64,000 bases of DNA from Streptomyces ortus (GTDB lineage: Bacteria; Actinomycetota; Actinomycetes; Streptomycetales; Streptomycetaceae): assembly GCF_026341275.1 (NCBI RefSeq), contig NZ_JAIFZO010000002.1:3688118-3752117 (forward strand), given 5' to 3'. Within the stretch, counting starts at the first letter, position 1, and each line of letters begins with the position of its first letter. The position numbers and the translations under genes are program-made. The notes under the pieces were generated by a model, which did not search any database, was not told the DNA's origin, and was given only the letters and a program-made list of their open reading frames with translations. Shown in pieces: positions 25,350 through 32,304 of the stretch.

Positions 25350-25871
25350 ATGAACCGGAGCATTACGGGCAGGAGTGGCCCCGTCTCGGTACGCCGGGCC
25401 ACCGCGCGGGACGCCAAACGGCTCACGCGGCTCGTACGCGGCTCAAGCGCCTACGAGGGCCGGTACGCGGCCATGGTGGCGGGCTACCGGGTCGGCCCCG
25501 ACTACATCGAGACCCACCGCGTCTTCGCGGCCGTCGCCACCACGGAGGGCCGCGAGGGCCACGAGGGCGACCGGGGCCGTGAGGGCCAGGTCCTCGGGTT
25601 CTACTCGCTCGTCCTCGCCCCGCCCGAACTGGACCTGATGTTCGTCGCCGATCACGCACAGGGGCGCGGGGTGGGACGGCTGCTCGTGGCACACATGGAG
25701 TCCGAGGCCCGCGCCGCCGGGCTCGACCGCGTCCGCGTGGTGTCCCACCCTCCCGCCGAGGGCTTCTACCGCAGCGTGGGCGCGGTGCACGTCGGGACCG
25801 CGTCGGCGACACCGCCCGCGGTGGTGTGGGATCGGCCCGAGCTGGAGTTCCGTATCCCTACTTGCAAGTAG
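25350..25871 (+). CDS. GNAT-family N-acetyltransferase
   Basis: A 173-residue acetyltransferase with the acetyl-CoA-binding motif A as HAQGRGVGRLLVAHME (about residues 106-121) and a preceding LDLMFVADH strand. The end, AEGFYRSVGAVHVG, fits motif B. A charged repeat (REGHEGDRGREGQ) is inserted before strand 4. GNATs of this size modify small amines, drugs or protein N-termini. No ribosome site is clear at the ATG (a TTG lies one codon upstream). Its stop is 39 bases before the next gene, so co-transcription with the SRPBCC gene is likely. Confidence 0.85.
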   Translation: MNRSITGRSGPVSVRRATARDAKRLTRLVRGSSAYEGRYAAMVAGYRVGPDYIETHRVFAAVATTEGREGHEGDRGREGQVLGFYSLVLAPPELDLMFVADHAQGRGVGRLLVAHMESEARAAGLDRVRVVSHPPAEGFYRSVGAVHVGTASATPPAVVWDRPELEFRIPTCK

Positions 25872-25909
25872 ACTCCCCGGTAACTTCTGCGTCCAGGGAG
25901 AGAGTGCCC

Positions 25910-26419
25910 ATGCCCCGCACGTTCACCGTCACTCGCGACATCCTGGTCGAGGCGTCACCTTCGACGGTGTACGAGCAGGTCGGCCGCGTCTCACAGATGG
26001 GCCGCTGGAGCCCCGAGAACCTCGGCGCGACCGTCCCGGGCGGAGACGTGCCCGCCCATGTCGGGATGGTCTTCGAGGGGCGCAACAAGCGTCGCGGCTT
26101 CCGCTGGACGACCCGCTGCACGGTCACCGCGGCGGATCCCGGCCGGCGCCTCGCCTTCCGCGTCCACGCCATCGGCATCCGACGCCCGCGCCTGAAGGCG
26201 CCCATCGCCACGTGGGATTACCGGTTCGAGGCGGAGGGCGGCGGCACCCGGGTGACCGAGACCTGGACGGACGACCGGCGTTCCTGGCCCACGCTCGTGG
26301 CCAATGTCTTCGACCGCGTGGCCACCGGCGGCAAGACTTTCGCCGACTTCCAGGTCGGCAACATCGACAGAACGCTGCGCAATCTCAAGCGAGAACTGGA
26401 AGCGCCGGCACAGTCCTGA
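25910..26419 (+). CDS. SRPBCC-fold protein (polyketide cyclase/dehydrase type)
   Basis: The 169-residue product shows the SRPBCC features: FTVTRDILVEASPSTVYEQV at the first strand and helix, a GRWSPENLGA segment, WTTRCTVTAADPGRRLAF in the central sheet, and TRVTETWTDDR before the long C-terminal helix. Such proteins bind hydrophobic ligands in a cavity. It starts at an ATG with an AGGGAGAG site and probably shares a transcript with the acetyltransferase gene. The function cannot be made more precise. Confidence 0.85.
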   Translation: MPRTFTVTRDILVEASPSTVYEQVGRVSQMGRWSPENLGATVPGGDVPAHVGMVFEGRNKRRGFRWTTRCTVTAADPGRRLAFRVHAIGIRRPRLKAPIATWDYRFEAEGGGTRVTETWTDDRRSWPTLVANVFDRVATGGKTFADFQVGNIDRTLRNLKRELEAPAQS

Positions 26420-26441
26420 CGGGCTCGGCCGGCCTGCGGTC

Positions 26442-26978
26442 TCAGGCGCTCTCCTCTCGCGAGGCCCGTCGGCGCAGCCAGAGCGGCAGCGCGTACCAGC
26501 ACACGGCGAAGTACAACATCACGCCCGCGACCAGGAACTCCGCTATGAGGCCCGGCAGAACGACCCGCAGTATGAGCAGCAGGGTCGAGCCGATGGTCAG
26601 GGCGAGCAGGAACATTCCGAACATCATCAGCCGGTGGGCGGTCTCCACCAGTTCGTTCTTCATCCGCTGACCCGCCAGGAAGCGGTGGATCGACACCGGG
26701 GCGATGAGGGAACCGGTGGCCGCCGCGCCGAGGACGACGGTGACGACGTAGATCGTCCGGTCGATGATGCCGAGGTCCCGGAACCCGGGGGTGAAGGCCA
26801 CGCTGAGCAGGAAACCGAAGAGGATCTGTACGCCGGTCTGCGCGACCCGGGTCTCCTGAAGGATCTCGTTCCAGCGACGGTTCGCCCGCTCTCTCGGCGC
26901 TTCCGAATCCCCTGAAGCATCTCCGGGCGCGGAGTGCTCCGAGGAGGTCGTGGGGGCGGGTGTGTCCGTCACGGCCAT
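26442..26978 (-). CDS. DUF6328-family four-helix membrane protein
   Basis: The 178-residue product has a disordered Thr/Pro/Glu-rich N-terminus (1-35), the motif NEILQETRVAQTGVQILFGF that defines the family, and four membrane helices (about 50-65, 78-98, 118-140, 143-165). A Glu/Gln-rich amphipathic segment precedes the first helix. It ends in basic residues. The family is common in actinobacteria and has no known role; the small size and polar residues in helix 1 suggest a channel-like or stress-related function, which is a guess. The ATG has a perfect GGAGG site. Confidence 0.85.
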   Translation of the reverse strand: MAVTDTPAPTTSSEHSAPGDASGDSEAPRERANRRWNEILQETRVAQTGVQILFGFLLSVAFTPGFRDLGIIDRTIYVVTVVLGAAATGSLIAPVSIHRFLAGQRMKNELVETAHRLMMFGMFLLALTIGSTLLLILRVVLPGLIAEFLVAGVMLYFAVCWYALPLWLRRRASREESA

Positions 26979-27342
26979 GATGTCCTCCAGGGATCCGGGT
27001 TCGGGTTCCGATAGCAGGTACGGGTACAGGTACAGGTACAGATGTGTAGGTACAGGTACTGGGACGAGTACCGGTACGGGTGCGCGTGCGGGTCACGGGC
27101 CGTGTGCCGCACGCCGGAGAAGCCGCTTACCCCGGATGGCCTGCGTCAAGCCCGTTCGGCACGCACGCAGTTGAGGCACCGGCAGCGGGGGCACGGCTCC
27201 GGTTCGGCTCGTCGGCCGGTGGCAAGCGGGCCGGTGGCAAGTGGGCCGGTCGCCCGCCGCGTGTGGGAGGGGCGCGGGCGGGTAAGCGGGCCGTGCCGAT
27301 CCGCCCGGTTCGGCGCCCGACCGACCACGAAAGGCGGCCCCC
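26979..27342. repeat. Gene-free region with degenerate six-base tandem repeats
   Basis: This 364-base stretch lies between divergent genes. Positions 27014-27097 carry about 14 units of a degenerate hexamer (CAGGTA, CGGGTA, TACAGG and variants) drifting to TGCGGG at the end. A second direct repeat (GCCGGTGGCAAG and near copy) lies at 27213-27245, and a related GGTAAGCGGGCCG follows at 27280-27292. I see no convincing gene. Promoters for the DUF6328 and SRPBCC genes must lie in or beside the repeats. Confidence 0.75.
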
Positions 27343-27768
27343 GTGTCCGCATCCCTGGTGGAGACCGTCGACATCCAGGCCCCTGTTTCCGTCACCTGGG
27401 CCCTGTGGAGCGATGTGACTAGGTGGCCGTCCTTCCTCAGTCACGTACGACTGGTGGAGCCCCTGGACGAACGGCGTTTCGCCTGGCAGCTGTCCCTGCC
27501 CGGGGCGGACAAGAACTTCGTCGCCGAACTGGCCGAGGTGGTCCCCGAGGAGCGGATCGCCTGGCACACCGTCGAGGGCGTGCACCACGCGGGAGTTGTC
27601 ACCTTCCACCGCCTCAGTGACACATCGAGCCGTGTCACCCTGCAGATCGAGTACGACCCGAAGGGTTTCGTCGAGCGCCTGGGCGCCCTGACCAACCTGG
27701 ACTCGGCGCTCGCCAACTACGACCTCGGCGAGTTCCAGAAACTCGCCGAGACCGCTGCGGCTGCCTGA
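27343..27768 (+). CDS. SRPBCC-fold protein, COQ10/START-like
   Basis: The 141-residue protein has the pattern of a polyketide cyclase/COQ10-like START domain: VETVDIQAPVSVTWALWSD at residues 6-24, WPSFLSHVRLVEPLD, then RIAWHTVEGVHHAGVVTFH, and a C-terminal helix. It starts at a GTG with a GAAAGG site. It converges on the ene-reductase gene, which ends 61 bases beyond. Ligand and role are unknown; lipid or quinone-like ligands are typical for this subgroup. Confidence 0.85.
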   Translation: MSASLVETVDIQAPVSVTWALWSDVTRWPSFLSHVRLVEPLDERRFAWQLSLPGADKNFVAELAEVVPEERIAWHTVEGVHHAGVVTFHRLSDTSSRVTLQIEYDPKGFVERLGALTNLDSALANYDLGEFQKLAETAAAA

Positions 27769-27829
27769 CTCCCCCGCCCGCCTTCGACCCGGCATCGGGC
27801 CGGTCGGCGTCAAGCGGTGTCAGGCGGTG

Positions 27830-28909
27830 TCAGGCGGTGTACTGGTACGCCGGATAGGTCAGGTATCCGGCGTCGCCGCCCTGGTAGTAGGTCGTCTCGT
27901 CGACCGGTGCGACGGGGACACCCGTGCGCAGGCGTTCCACCAGGTCGGGGTTGGCGATGAAGGCGCGGCCGAAACTGATGAGGTCCGCACCCAGACCGAG
28001 CCAGTGGTCGGCGTCCGACCGGCCGGTCTGCTTGGGCCCCATGGGCAGGACCGGGTTCATGACGAGGGTGCCGGGCCAGGCGCGGCGCAGTTCCAGCAGC
28101 ACCTCTTCGTCCGTGGTCGCCTCGATGTGTACGTACGCCACCTCCAAGCGCGCCAACTCGCCGAGCAGAGCGGTGTACAGCTCCGTGACCTCCGTCTCCT
28201 CCACGCCCCAGAAGGTCCCGCCCGGGGAAAGCCGGATGCCCGTGCGCCCCGCTCCGACCGCCTCGACGGTCGCGGACACCGCCTCGACGGCGAACCTGAT
28301 CCGGTGGGCCACGGAGCCGCCGTAACGGTCCGTCCGCAGGTTGGCGTTGGAGGAGAGGAACTGCGAGATCAGGTAGCCGTTGGCGCCGTGCAGTTCCACG
28401 CCGTCGAATCCCGCCTCCACGGCCCGGCGTGCCGCGTCACCGTAGGAGCGGGCGTGCTCCGGCACTTCCGCGGTCTCCAGTGCGCGGGGCACGGGCGCGG
28501 GCTGCGGCCCGGTCGGCGTGAACACGTCGCCGACGGCGGCCACCGCCGACGGGCCGACCGGCCACGTACCCGTGGTGTCGGGGTGCGAGACCCGCCCGCC
28601 GTGCATGAGCTGGGCGAAGATCCGGCCGCCGTTGGCGTGCACGGCGTCCGTCACCGGCCGCCACGACGCCTGCTGTTCATCGGTGTGCAGACCCGGTGTA
28701 CCGGGGTTGGACTGCCCTATCAGGCTGGGCTGGACGCCCTCGGACACGATCAGCCCGGCGCTCGCCCGCTGTGCGTAGTAGGTGGTCATCGACGGCGTGG
28801 CCAGACCGCCGGCCGCCGCCCTCACCCGGGTCATGGGGGCCATCACGACGCGGTTGGGCAGTGTCAGTTCACCGAGGTCGTAACGCTGGAACAGACTCGT
28901 GCTCGTCAC
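27830..28909 (-). CDS. Old Yellow Enzyme-family ene-reductase
   Basis: The 359-residue TIM-barrel flavoprotein has the OYE signatures: NRVVMAPMTRVRA at the first strand, ELHGANGYLISQFL with the substrate-binding His and Asn, RIRFAVEAV, and ISFGRAFIANPDLVERL at the phosphate site. It reduces activated C=C bonds of enones, maleimides or nitro compounds with NAD(P)H through FMN. The GTG start has an AAGGAG site. It is divergent from a MerR regulator, and a MerR-type promoter (long spacer with central inverted repeat) lies directly upstream, so it should be induced by an electrophilic or oxidising signal. Confidence 0.93.
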   Translation of the reverse strand: MTSTSLFQRYDLGELTLPNRVVMAPMTRVRAAAGGLATPSMTTYYAQRASAGLIVSEGVQPSLIGQSNPGTPGLHTDEQQASWRPVTDAVHANGGRIFAQLMHGGRVSHPDTTGTWPVGPSAVAAVGDVFTPTGPQPAPVPRALETAEVPEHARSYGDAARRAVEAGFDGVELHGANGYLISQFLSSNANLRTDRYGGSVAHRIRFAVEAVSATVEAVGAGRTGIRLSPGGTFWGVEETEVTELYTALLGELARLEVAYVHIEATTDEEVLLELRRAWPGTLVMNPVLPMGPKQTGRSDADHWLGLGADLISFGRAFIANPDLVERLRTGVPVAPVDETTYYQGGDAGYLTYPAYQYTA

Positions 28910-28956
28910 TTGCGTCTCCTTAGCGATTCGTGACCCGGGTACCGGGCACGACGGTT

Positions 28957-28988
28957 ACGCTAAAACCTGACATCGACGTCAGGGGCAA
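28957..28988 (-). promoter_or_regulatory. MerR-type promoter for the ene-reductase
   Basis: Reading the minus strand, a TTGCCC -35-like box (28983-28988) is separated by 20 bases from a TAGCGT -10-like box (28957-28962). A perfect inverted repeat CCTGAC-ATCGAC-GTCAGG (28966-28983) fills the spacer. A 19-20 base spacer with a central palindrome is the hallmark of MerR-activated promoters. The box assignment is by eye. Confidence 0.6.
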
Positions 28989-29056
28989 GTGCTGTGACCC
29001 AGGTAACAGCGGCAGTGGCGGTCACAGCGGGGCACGGGGAGAGCGGGGAGAAGCGC

Positions 29057-29437
29057 ATGCGCATCGGAGAGCTGGCGGAACGGGCCGGTGTCAGCGTCCG
29101 GTCGCTGCGCTACTACGAGGAACAGAAGCTGCTCACCAGCACCCGCAGCGCGAGTGGACAGCGGCACTACACGGAGTACGAGATCGAACGCGTCAGGTTC
29201 ATCCAGAAGCTCTACGCGGCCGGTCTGTCCAGCCGGACCATCGCCGAACTGCTCCCCTGTGTCGACTCACCCAGCGAGGAGAACTCGGACGCCGCCCTGG
29301 AGCGTATGAGCGAGGAGCGCGACCGGCTCACCGCGCACATCGCGGAACTCGTCCAGACCCGCGACGCCCTCGACCGGTTGATGACGTCGGCCCGGGCGTA
29401 CCGCGACCAGTTCCCGGCTGCCGCGGCCTGCGCCTGA
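29057..29437 (+). CDS. MerR-family transcriptional regulator
   Basis: A 126-residue MerR protein: the winged helix-turn-helix MRIGELAERAGVSVRSLRYY occupies residues 1-20, followed by HYTEYEIERVRFIQKLYAAG, then a long dimerisation helix. The C-terminal tail is short, without a large ligand domain. Two cysteines are present: one in ELLPCVDSP (about residue 75), the other penultimate. They could serve as thiol sensors but are not in a known metal-binding arrangement. The ATG at 29057 has a GGGAGAAG site. It probably controls the divergent ene-reductase gene. Confidence 0.9.
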   Translation: MRIGELAERAGVSVRSLRYYEEQKLLTSTRSASGQRHYTEYEIERVRFIQKLYAAGLSSRTIAELLPCVDSPSEENSDAALERMSEERDRLTAHIAELVQTRDALDRLMTSARAYRDQFPAAAACA

Positions 29438-29469
29438 CACTCGCTCAGCGGCGCGACAACGTCACGACG

Positions 29470-30498
29470 TCACTTCGATTCGATACGGCCCAACAGAGCG
29501 GCCCCTTCCCCTTCCCCTTCCCCTTGCCTCTCCGCGAGCTCCGTTCGCACCGCCCGCCAGCTGTCGTCCTCGATGCCGAGGGCATGGCGGAGGTAGGCCA
29601 GGGTGACCCGTTGCAGCAGGGCGACTCGCTCGGGGTTCTCGTCCGTCGTCTCCCGGACGTCGTAACCGGCGATCCCGCCGAGCGAGTGCTCCGCCCCGAA
29701 CAGGGTGAGCAGACTCTTGTCACCCGGACTCAGGAAGTAGGGGTCCGCGAGCCAGTCCGGCCCCCGGACGGACAGCGGGGAGTCGTCCCGGTCCCCGGCG
29801 ACGACGAGGGCCGGCGCGGCCAGGTTCGCGAAGCTCGGGTTCATGAACGGGAAGTGCTCGGCCGCGAACGGTGTCAGGTCGGCTCCGCCCTTTCCCGCCG
29901 TGGCGAGCAGTACGCCCGCCTTGATGCGTGCGTCGGACAGGTCCACCTCCTCCTTGCTCACCGGGTCCAGTACGCGCAGGCCCAGGAGATTGCCCGCGGT
30001 CTGGCCGCCGAAGGAATGTCCGGCAGCGGCGATACGGGACCGGTCGGGGCGACCGCCGAGACCGGGAACGGCCGCTTCCAGCAGGTCGAGTCGGTCGAGA
30101 ACCCGCTTCATGTCCTCGACGCGGTAACGCCAGATCCGCGGCGTACGGGGATCATCCTGGGCCAGGCCCACCGTGCGGGAGTCGAGATGGGTCGGCTGGA
30201 CGACGACGAAGCCGTGCGCGGCCCAGAAGTCGGCCAGGGGGCCGTAGCCGTCGAACGACGACCCGTAGCCGTGCGAGAGGAGGACGATCGGCAGCCCGTC
30301 CCCGGACACCGGCGCGGAGATCCGCACCTGAAGGTCCTCACCGCGACCGGGCGCTTCCAGCACCCAGGTTTCACGGAGACGACGGGGGCGGGCTTGTGCG
30401 TATGTGCGGCTGGCGCGGTTGACGCTGTTGATGAGGTTGACGCGGTTGACGCGGTTGACGCGGTCACGGAGATCTCCGTTTCTGATGCTGTTGGCCAC
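29470..30498 (-). CDS. Alpha/beta hydrolase, chlorophyllase/PET-hydrolase-like group
   Basis: The 342-residue product has the alpha/beta-hydrolase order: a strand with VLLSHGYGSSFDGYG (oxyanion region), the nucleophile elbow AAGHSFGGQTAG, an Asp in VAGDRDDSP and a His in FGAEHSLGG. There is no signal peptide, so it is cytoplasmic. The N-terminus carries a Val-Asn repeat from DNA tandem repeats, and the C-terminus a Gly-Glu repeat; both look like low-complexity additions. I place the start at a GTG (30498) preceded by GTGGGAG; a GTG at 30510 is an alternative. It is divergent from a TetR gene, and two identical palindromes lie between, so it is probably repressed by that regulator. The natural ester or lactone substrate is unknown. 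Confidence 0.82.
   Translation of the reverse strand: MANSIRNGDLRDRVNRVNRVNLINSVNRASRTYAQARPRRLRETWVLEAPGRGEDLQVRISAPVSGDGLPIVLLSHGYGSSFDGYGPLADFWAAHGFVVVQPTHLDSRTVGLAQDDPRTPRIWRYRVEDMKRVLDRLDLLEAAVPGLGGRPDRSRIAAAGHSFGGQTAGNLLGLRVLDPVSKEEVDLSDARIKAGVLLATAGKGGADLTPFAAEHFPFMNPSFANLAAPALVVAGDRDDSPLSVRGPDWLADPYFLSPGDKSLLTLFGAEHSLGGIAGYDVRETTDENPERVALLQRVTLAYLRHALGIEDDSWRAVRTELAERQGEGEGEGAALLGRIESK
30418..30462 (-). repeat. 9-base tandem repeat in the hydrolase N-terminus
   Basis: Five units of a GTTGACGCG-type nonamer (plus-strand reading; the last three are perfect) encode Arg-Val-Asn repeats near residue 20 of the hydrolase. A further simple repeat (CCCCTT, near 29506-29525) encodes the Gly-Glu run at the other end of the same gene. 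Confidence 0.85.
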
Positions 30499-30526
30499 CG
30501 ACTCTCCCACCTGGCATGATGGGTAA

Positions 30527-30575
30527 ACGGGACAGCGTCCCGTATCGAGCTCGAACATACGGGACACTGTCCCGT
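30527..30575. promoter_or_regulatory. Twin TetR operators
   Basis: Two 17-base palindromes share the same seven-base arms: ACGGGACAGCGTCCCGT (30527-30543) and ACGGGACACTGTCCCGT (30559-30575). Their centres are 32 bases apart, about three helical turns. They lie between the divergent hydrolase and TetR genes. This is a classic arrangement for a TetR repressor controlling both. Confidence 0.85.
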
Positions 30576-30620
30576 TTAGTAAAGTCGGCTGTGGAGGCCG
30601 ACAGCGAGAAGGACGGTGCG

Positions 30621-31211
30621 GTGAGCGGAAGCGATCAGGGTGCGGGACGTACGGCCCGACCCAAACGGGCGGACGCGCGCCGCAACGAGGAGGTCCTGCT
30701 CGACGCGGCGGCGGCGGTCTTCGTCGCGTCGGGCGTGGAGGCGCCGATTCGTGACATCGCGGCCGAGGCGGGCGTCGGAACGGCCACGATCTACCGGCAC
30801 TTCCCCACCCGGGCGGACCTCATCGTCGCCGTCTACCGGCACCAGGTGGAGGCTCTGGCCGAGGCCGGTCCCGCGCTGCTGGCGTCCGGCGCGGGTCCGT
30901 ACGACGCACTGGTCCAGTGGATCGACCTGTTCGTCGACTTCGTGGTCACCAAACAGGGGCTCGCCTCCGTGCTGCAGTCCGACGACCCCTGCTTCGACCC
31001 CTTGCACTCCTACTTCCTTGAGCGCCTCGTGCCCGTGTGCGCCGAACTGCTCGACACGGCGGTGGCGTCGGAGGAGATCGACCCCGGCATGGATCCGTAC
31101 GCACTGATGCGCGGCGTGGGCGGACTCTGCGCGGGCGCCGGCAACAACCCCCGCTACGACGCACGTCGACTGGTGGGCCTCCTCATCGCGGGGCTGCGCC
31201 ACCACCACTGA
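30621..31211 (+). CDS. TetR/AcrR-family regulator
   Basis: The 196-residue protein has a TetR helix-turn-helix at about residues 20-65, including PIRDIAAEAGVGTATIYRHF, followed by a helical ligand-binding domain. The GTG at 30621 is preceded by a GAAGGA site; the frame runs further upstream through the operator region and is unlikely to be used. It should bind the twin palindromes at 30527-30575 and repress the divergent hydrolase as well as itself. The inducer is unknown but is probably a substrate or analogue of the hydrolase. Confidence 0.9.
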   Translation: MSGSDQGAGRTARPKRADARRNEEVLLDAAAAVFVASGVEAPIRDIAAEAGVGTATIYRHFPTRADLIVAVYRHQVEALAEAGPALLASGAGPYDALVQWIDLFVDFVVTKQGLASVLQSDDPCFDPLHSYFLERLVPVCAELLDTAVASEEIDPGMDPYALMRGVGGLCAGAGNNPRYDARRLVGLLIAGLRHHH

Positions 31212-31270
31212 GCGGTCGGGGGGCCGGGGCCGGCCGTCGGCGACCGGCGGTGGGTGGTTGGGGGTTAGCG

Positions 31271-31346
31271 GTTGGCGGTTGGCGGTTGGCGGTTGGCGGT
31301 TGGCGGTTGGCGGTTGGCGGTTGGCGGTTGGCGGTTGGCGGTTGGC
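31271..31346. repeat. 7-base tandem repeat, about 11 copies
   Basis: The heptamer GTTGGCG is repeated almost perfectly about 10.9 times, in a non-coding stretch between the TetR gene and the start of the DUF4132 operon. The last copy ends about 100 bases before the first start codon of the operon. Seven-base units change frame and spacing as copy number varies, so slippage here could alter promoter geometry. It is not a CRISPR: no spacers are present. Confidence 0.95.
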
Positions 31347-31449
31347 TCGAAACTGCCGGTGCCGCCGCCGGGTCGGCCGCGGAGGTGCGTTGTCAGTGGC
31401 CTCGCCTAGAGTTCTCGGCACTTGATCAGTGAAGTGCGGGGAGGCACAT

Positions 31450-32304
31450 ATGGGGTGGGTCACGGCCGGCGATTACGAGGTCGGCCTCGACGGCGGAAAG
31501 GTGGTGTGCCGCAACGCCGCGGGACGGCAGTTGAAGTCCGTACCGGCCAAACTCGCGGAGGATCCCGCGGTCATGGGACTGCGACAGCTCGCCGAGTGGC
31601 TGGAGCGGCACGAGCGCCAGTGCCTCACCGACGTCGAGAAGTGGATGGTGCGCTCGCTTCCGGTGCCCTTCGCCGTCATCGCCCGGGTGTGGCCGGATCC
31701 CGCCTGGCAGAGCGCGCTCCGCGATCTCGTCGTCACCGGCCCGGACCACGAAGTGGCCGGATTCCTGCGGGACGTCGACCTCGACCGCGGCCTCGGTCTG
31801 GTCGACCTCGACGGAGACAGCGTGCGCATCACTCCGGACCTCGTCCGCCTGCCCCATCCCGTGCTCCTCGACGACCTCGCAGACCTCCGGGAGTTCGCCG
31901 TCGAGATCGGTGTCGAGCAGCGTGCCCAGCAGCTCTTCCGCGAGGTGTGGCACCGTCCCGCGGCCGTCGACGCCGAAGCCACCACCGTGGACGACTACGC
32001 GGGCGGTGCGTTCAAGCAACTGCGCTTCCTGCAGGGCAGGGTCACCCAGCACGGATACCGCGTACGCGGGGGCAACGCCGTCTGCTCCGTGCGGGAGGAC
32101 TCCCGCGGCGTCGAGGCCCGCGTCTGGATCGGCAACTACGACGGGTTCGAGCAGACCGAGACCGGCCCCCTGATGTGGGCGGACGACGCGGGCCGGGTGT
32201 TGAAACTCGGTCAGGTGGGGCCCGTCGCCTGGTCGGAGGGCATGCGCATGGCAGCCACCCTGTTCGCCGGGCGTGACATCGAGGACGAGGAGCAGGCGGC
32301 ATGA
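31450..32304 (+). CDS. DUF4132 (MolR-like C-terminal) domain protein
   Basis: The 284-residue protein ends in a region (about residues 180-275) that matches the C-terminal DUF4132 module of MolR-type proteins: AFKQLRFLQGRVTQHGYRV, then an acidic segment and GRVLKLGQVGPVAWSEGMR. The first 170 residues are predicted alpha/beta and contain WLERHERQCLTDVEKWMV. It has no signal peptide or membrane helix. It is the first gene of the operon, with a GGGGAGG site before its ATG; its stop overlaps the next start (ATGA). In E. coli the DUF4132 module is at the end of one large protein (MolR); here it is a separate small protein beside a giant one, suggesting a split of the same functional unit. Its biochemical role is unknown. 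Confidence 0.85.
   Translation: MGWVTAGDYEVGLDGGKVVCRNAAGRQLKSVPAKLAEDPAVMGLRQLAEWLERHERQCLTDVEKWMVRSLPVPFAVIARVWPDPAWQSALRDLVVTGPDHEVAGFLRDVDLDRGLGLVDLDGDSVRITPDLVRLPHPVLLDDLADLREFAVEIGVEQRAQQLFREVWHRPAAVDAEATTVDDYAGGAFKQLRFLQGRVTQHGYRVRGGNAVCSVREDSRGVEARVWIGNYDGFEQTETGPLMWADDAGRVLKLGQVGPVAWSEGMRMAATLFAGRDIEDEEQAA

Noticed and set aside
31271..31346. CRISPR array
   Set aside because: The units are seven bases long, contiguous and without spacers; no cas genes are present.
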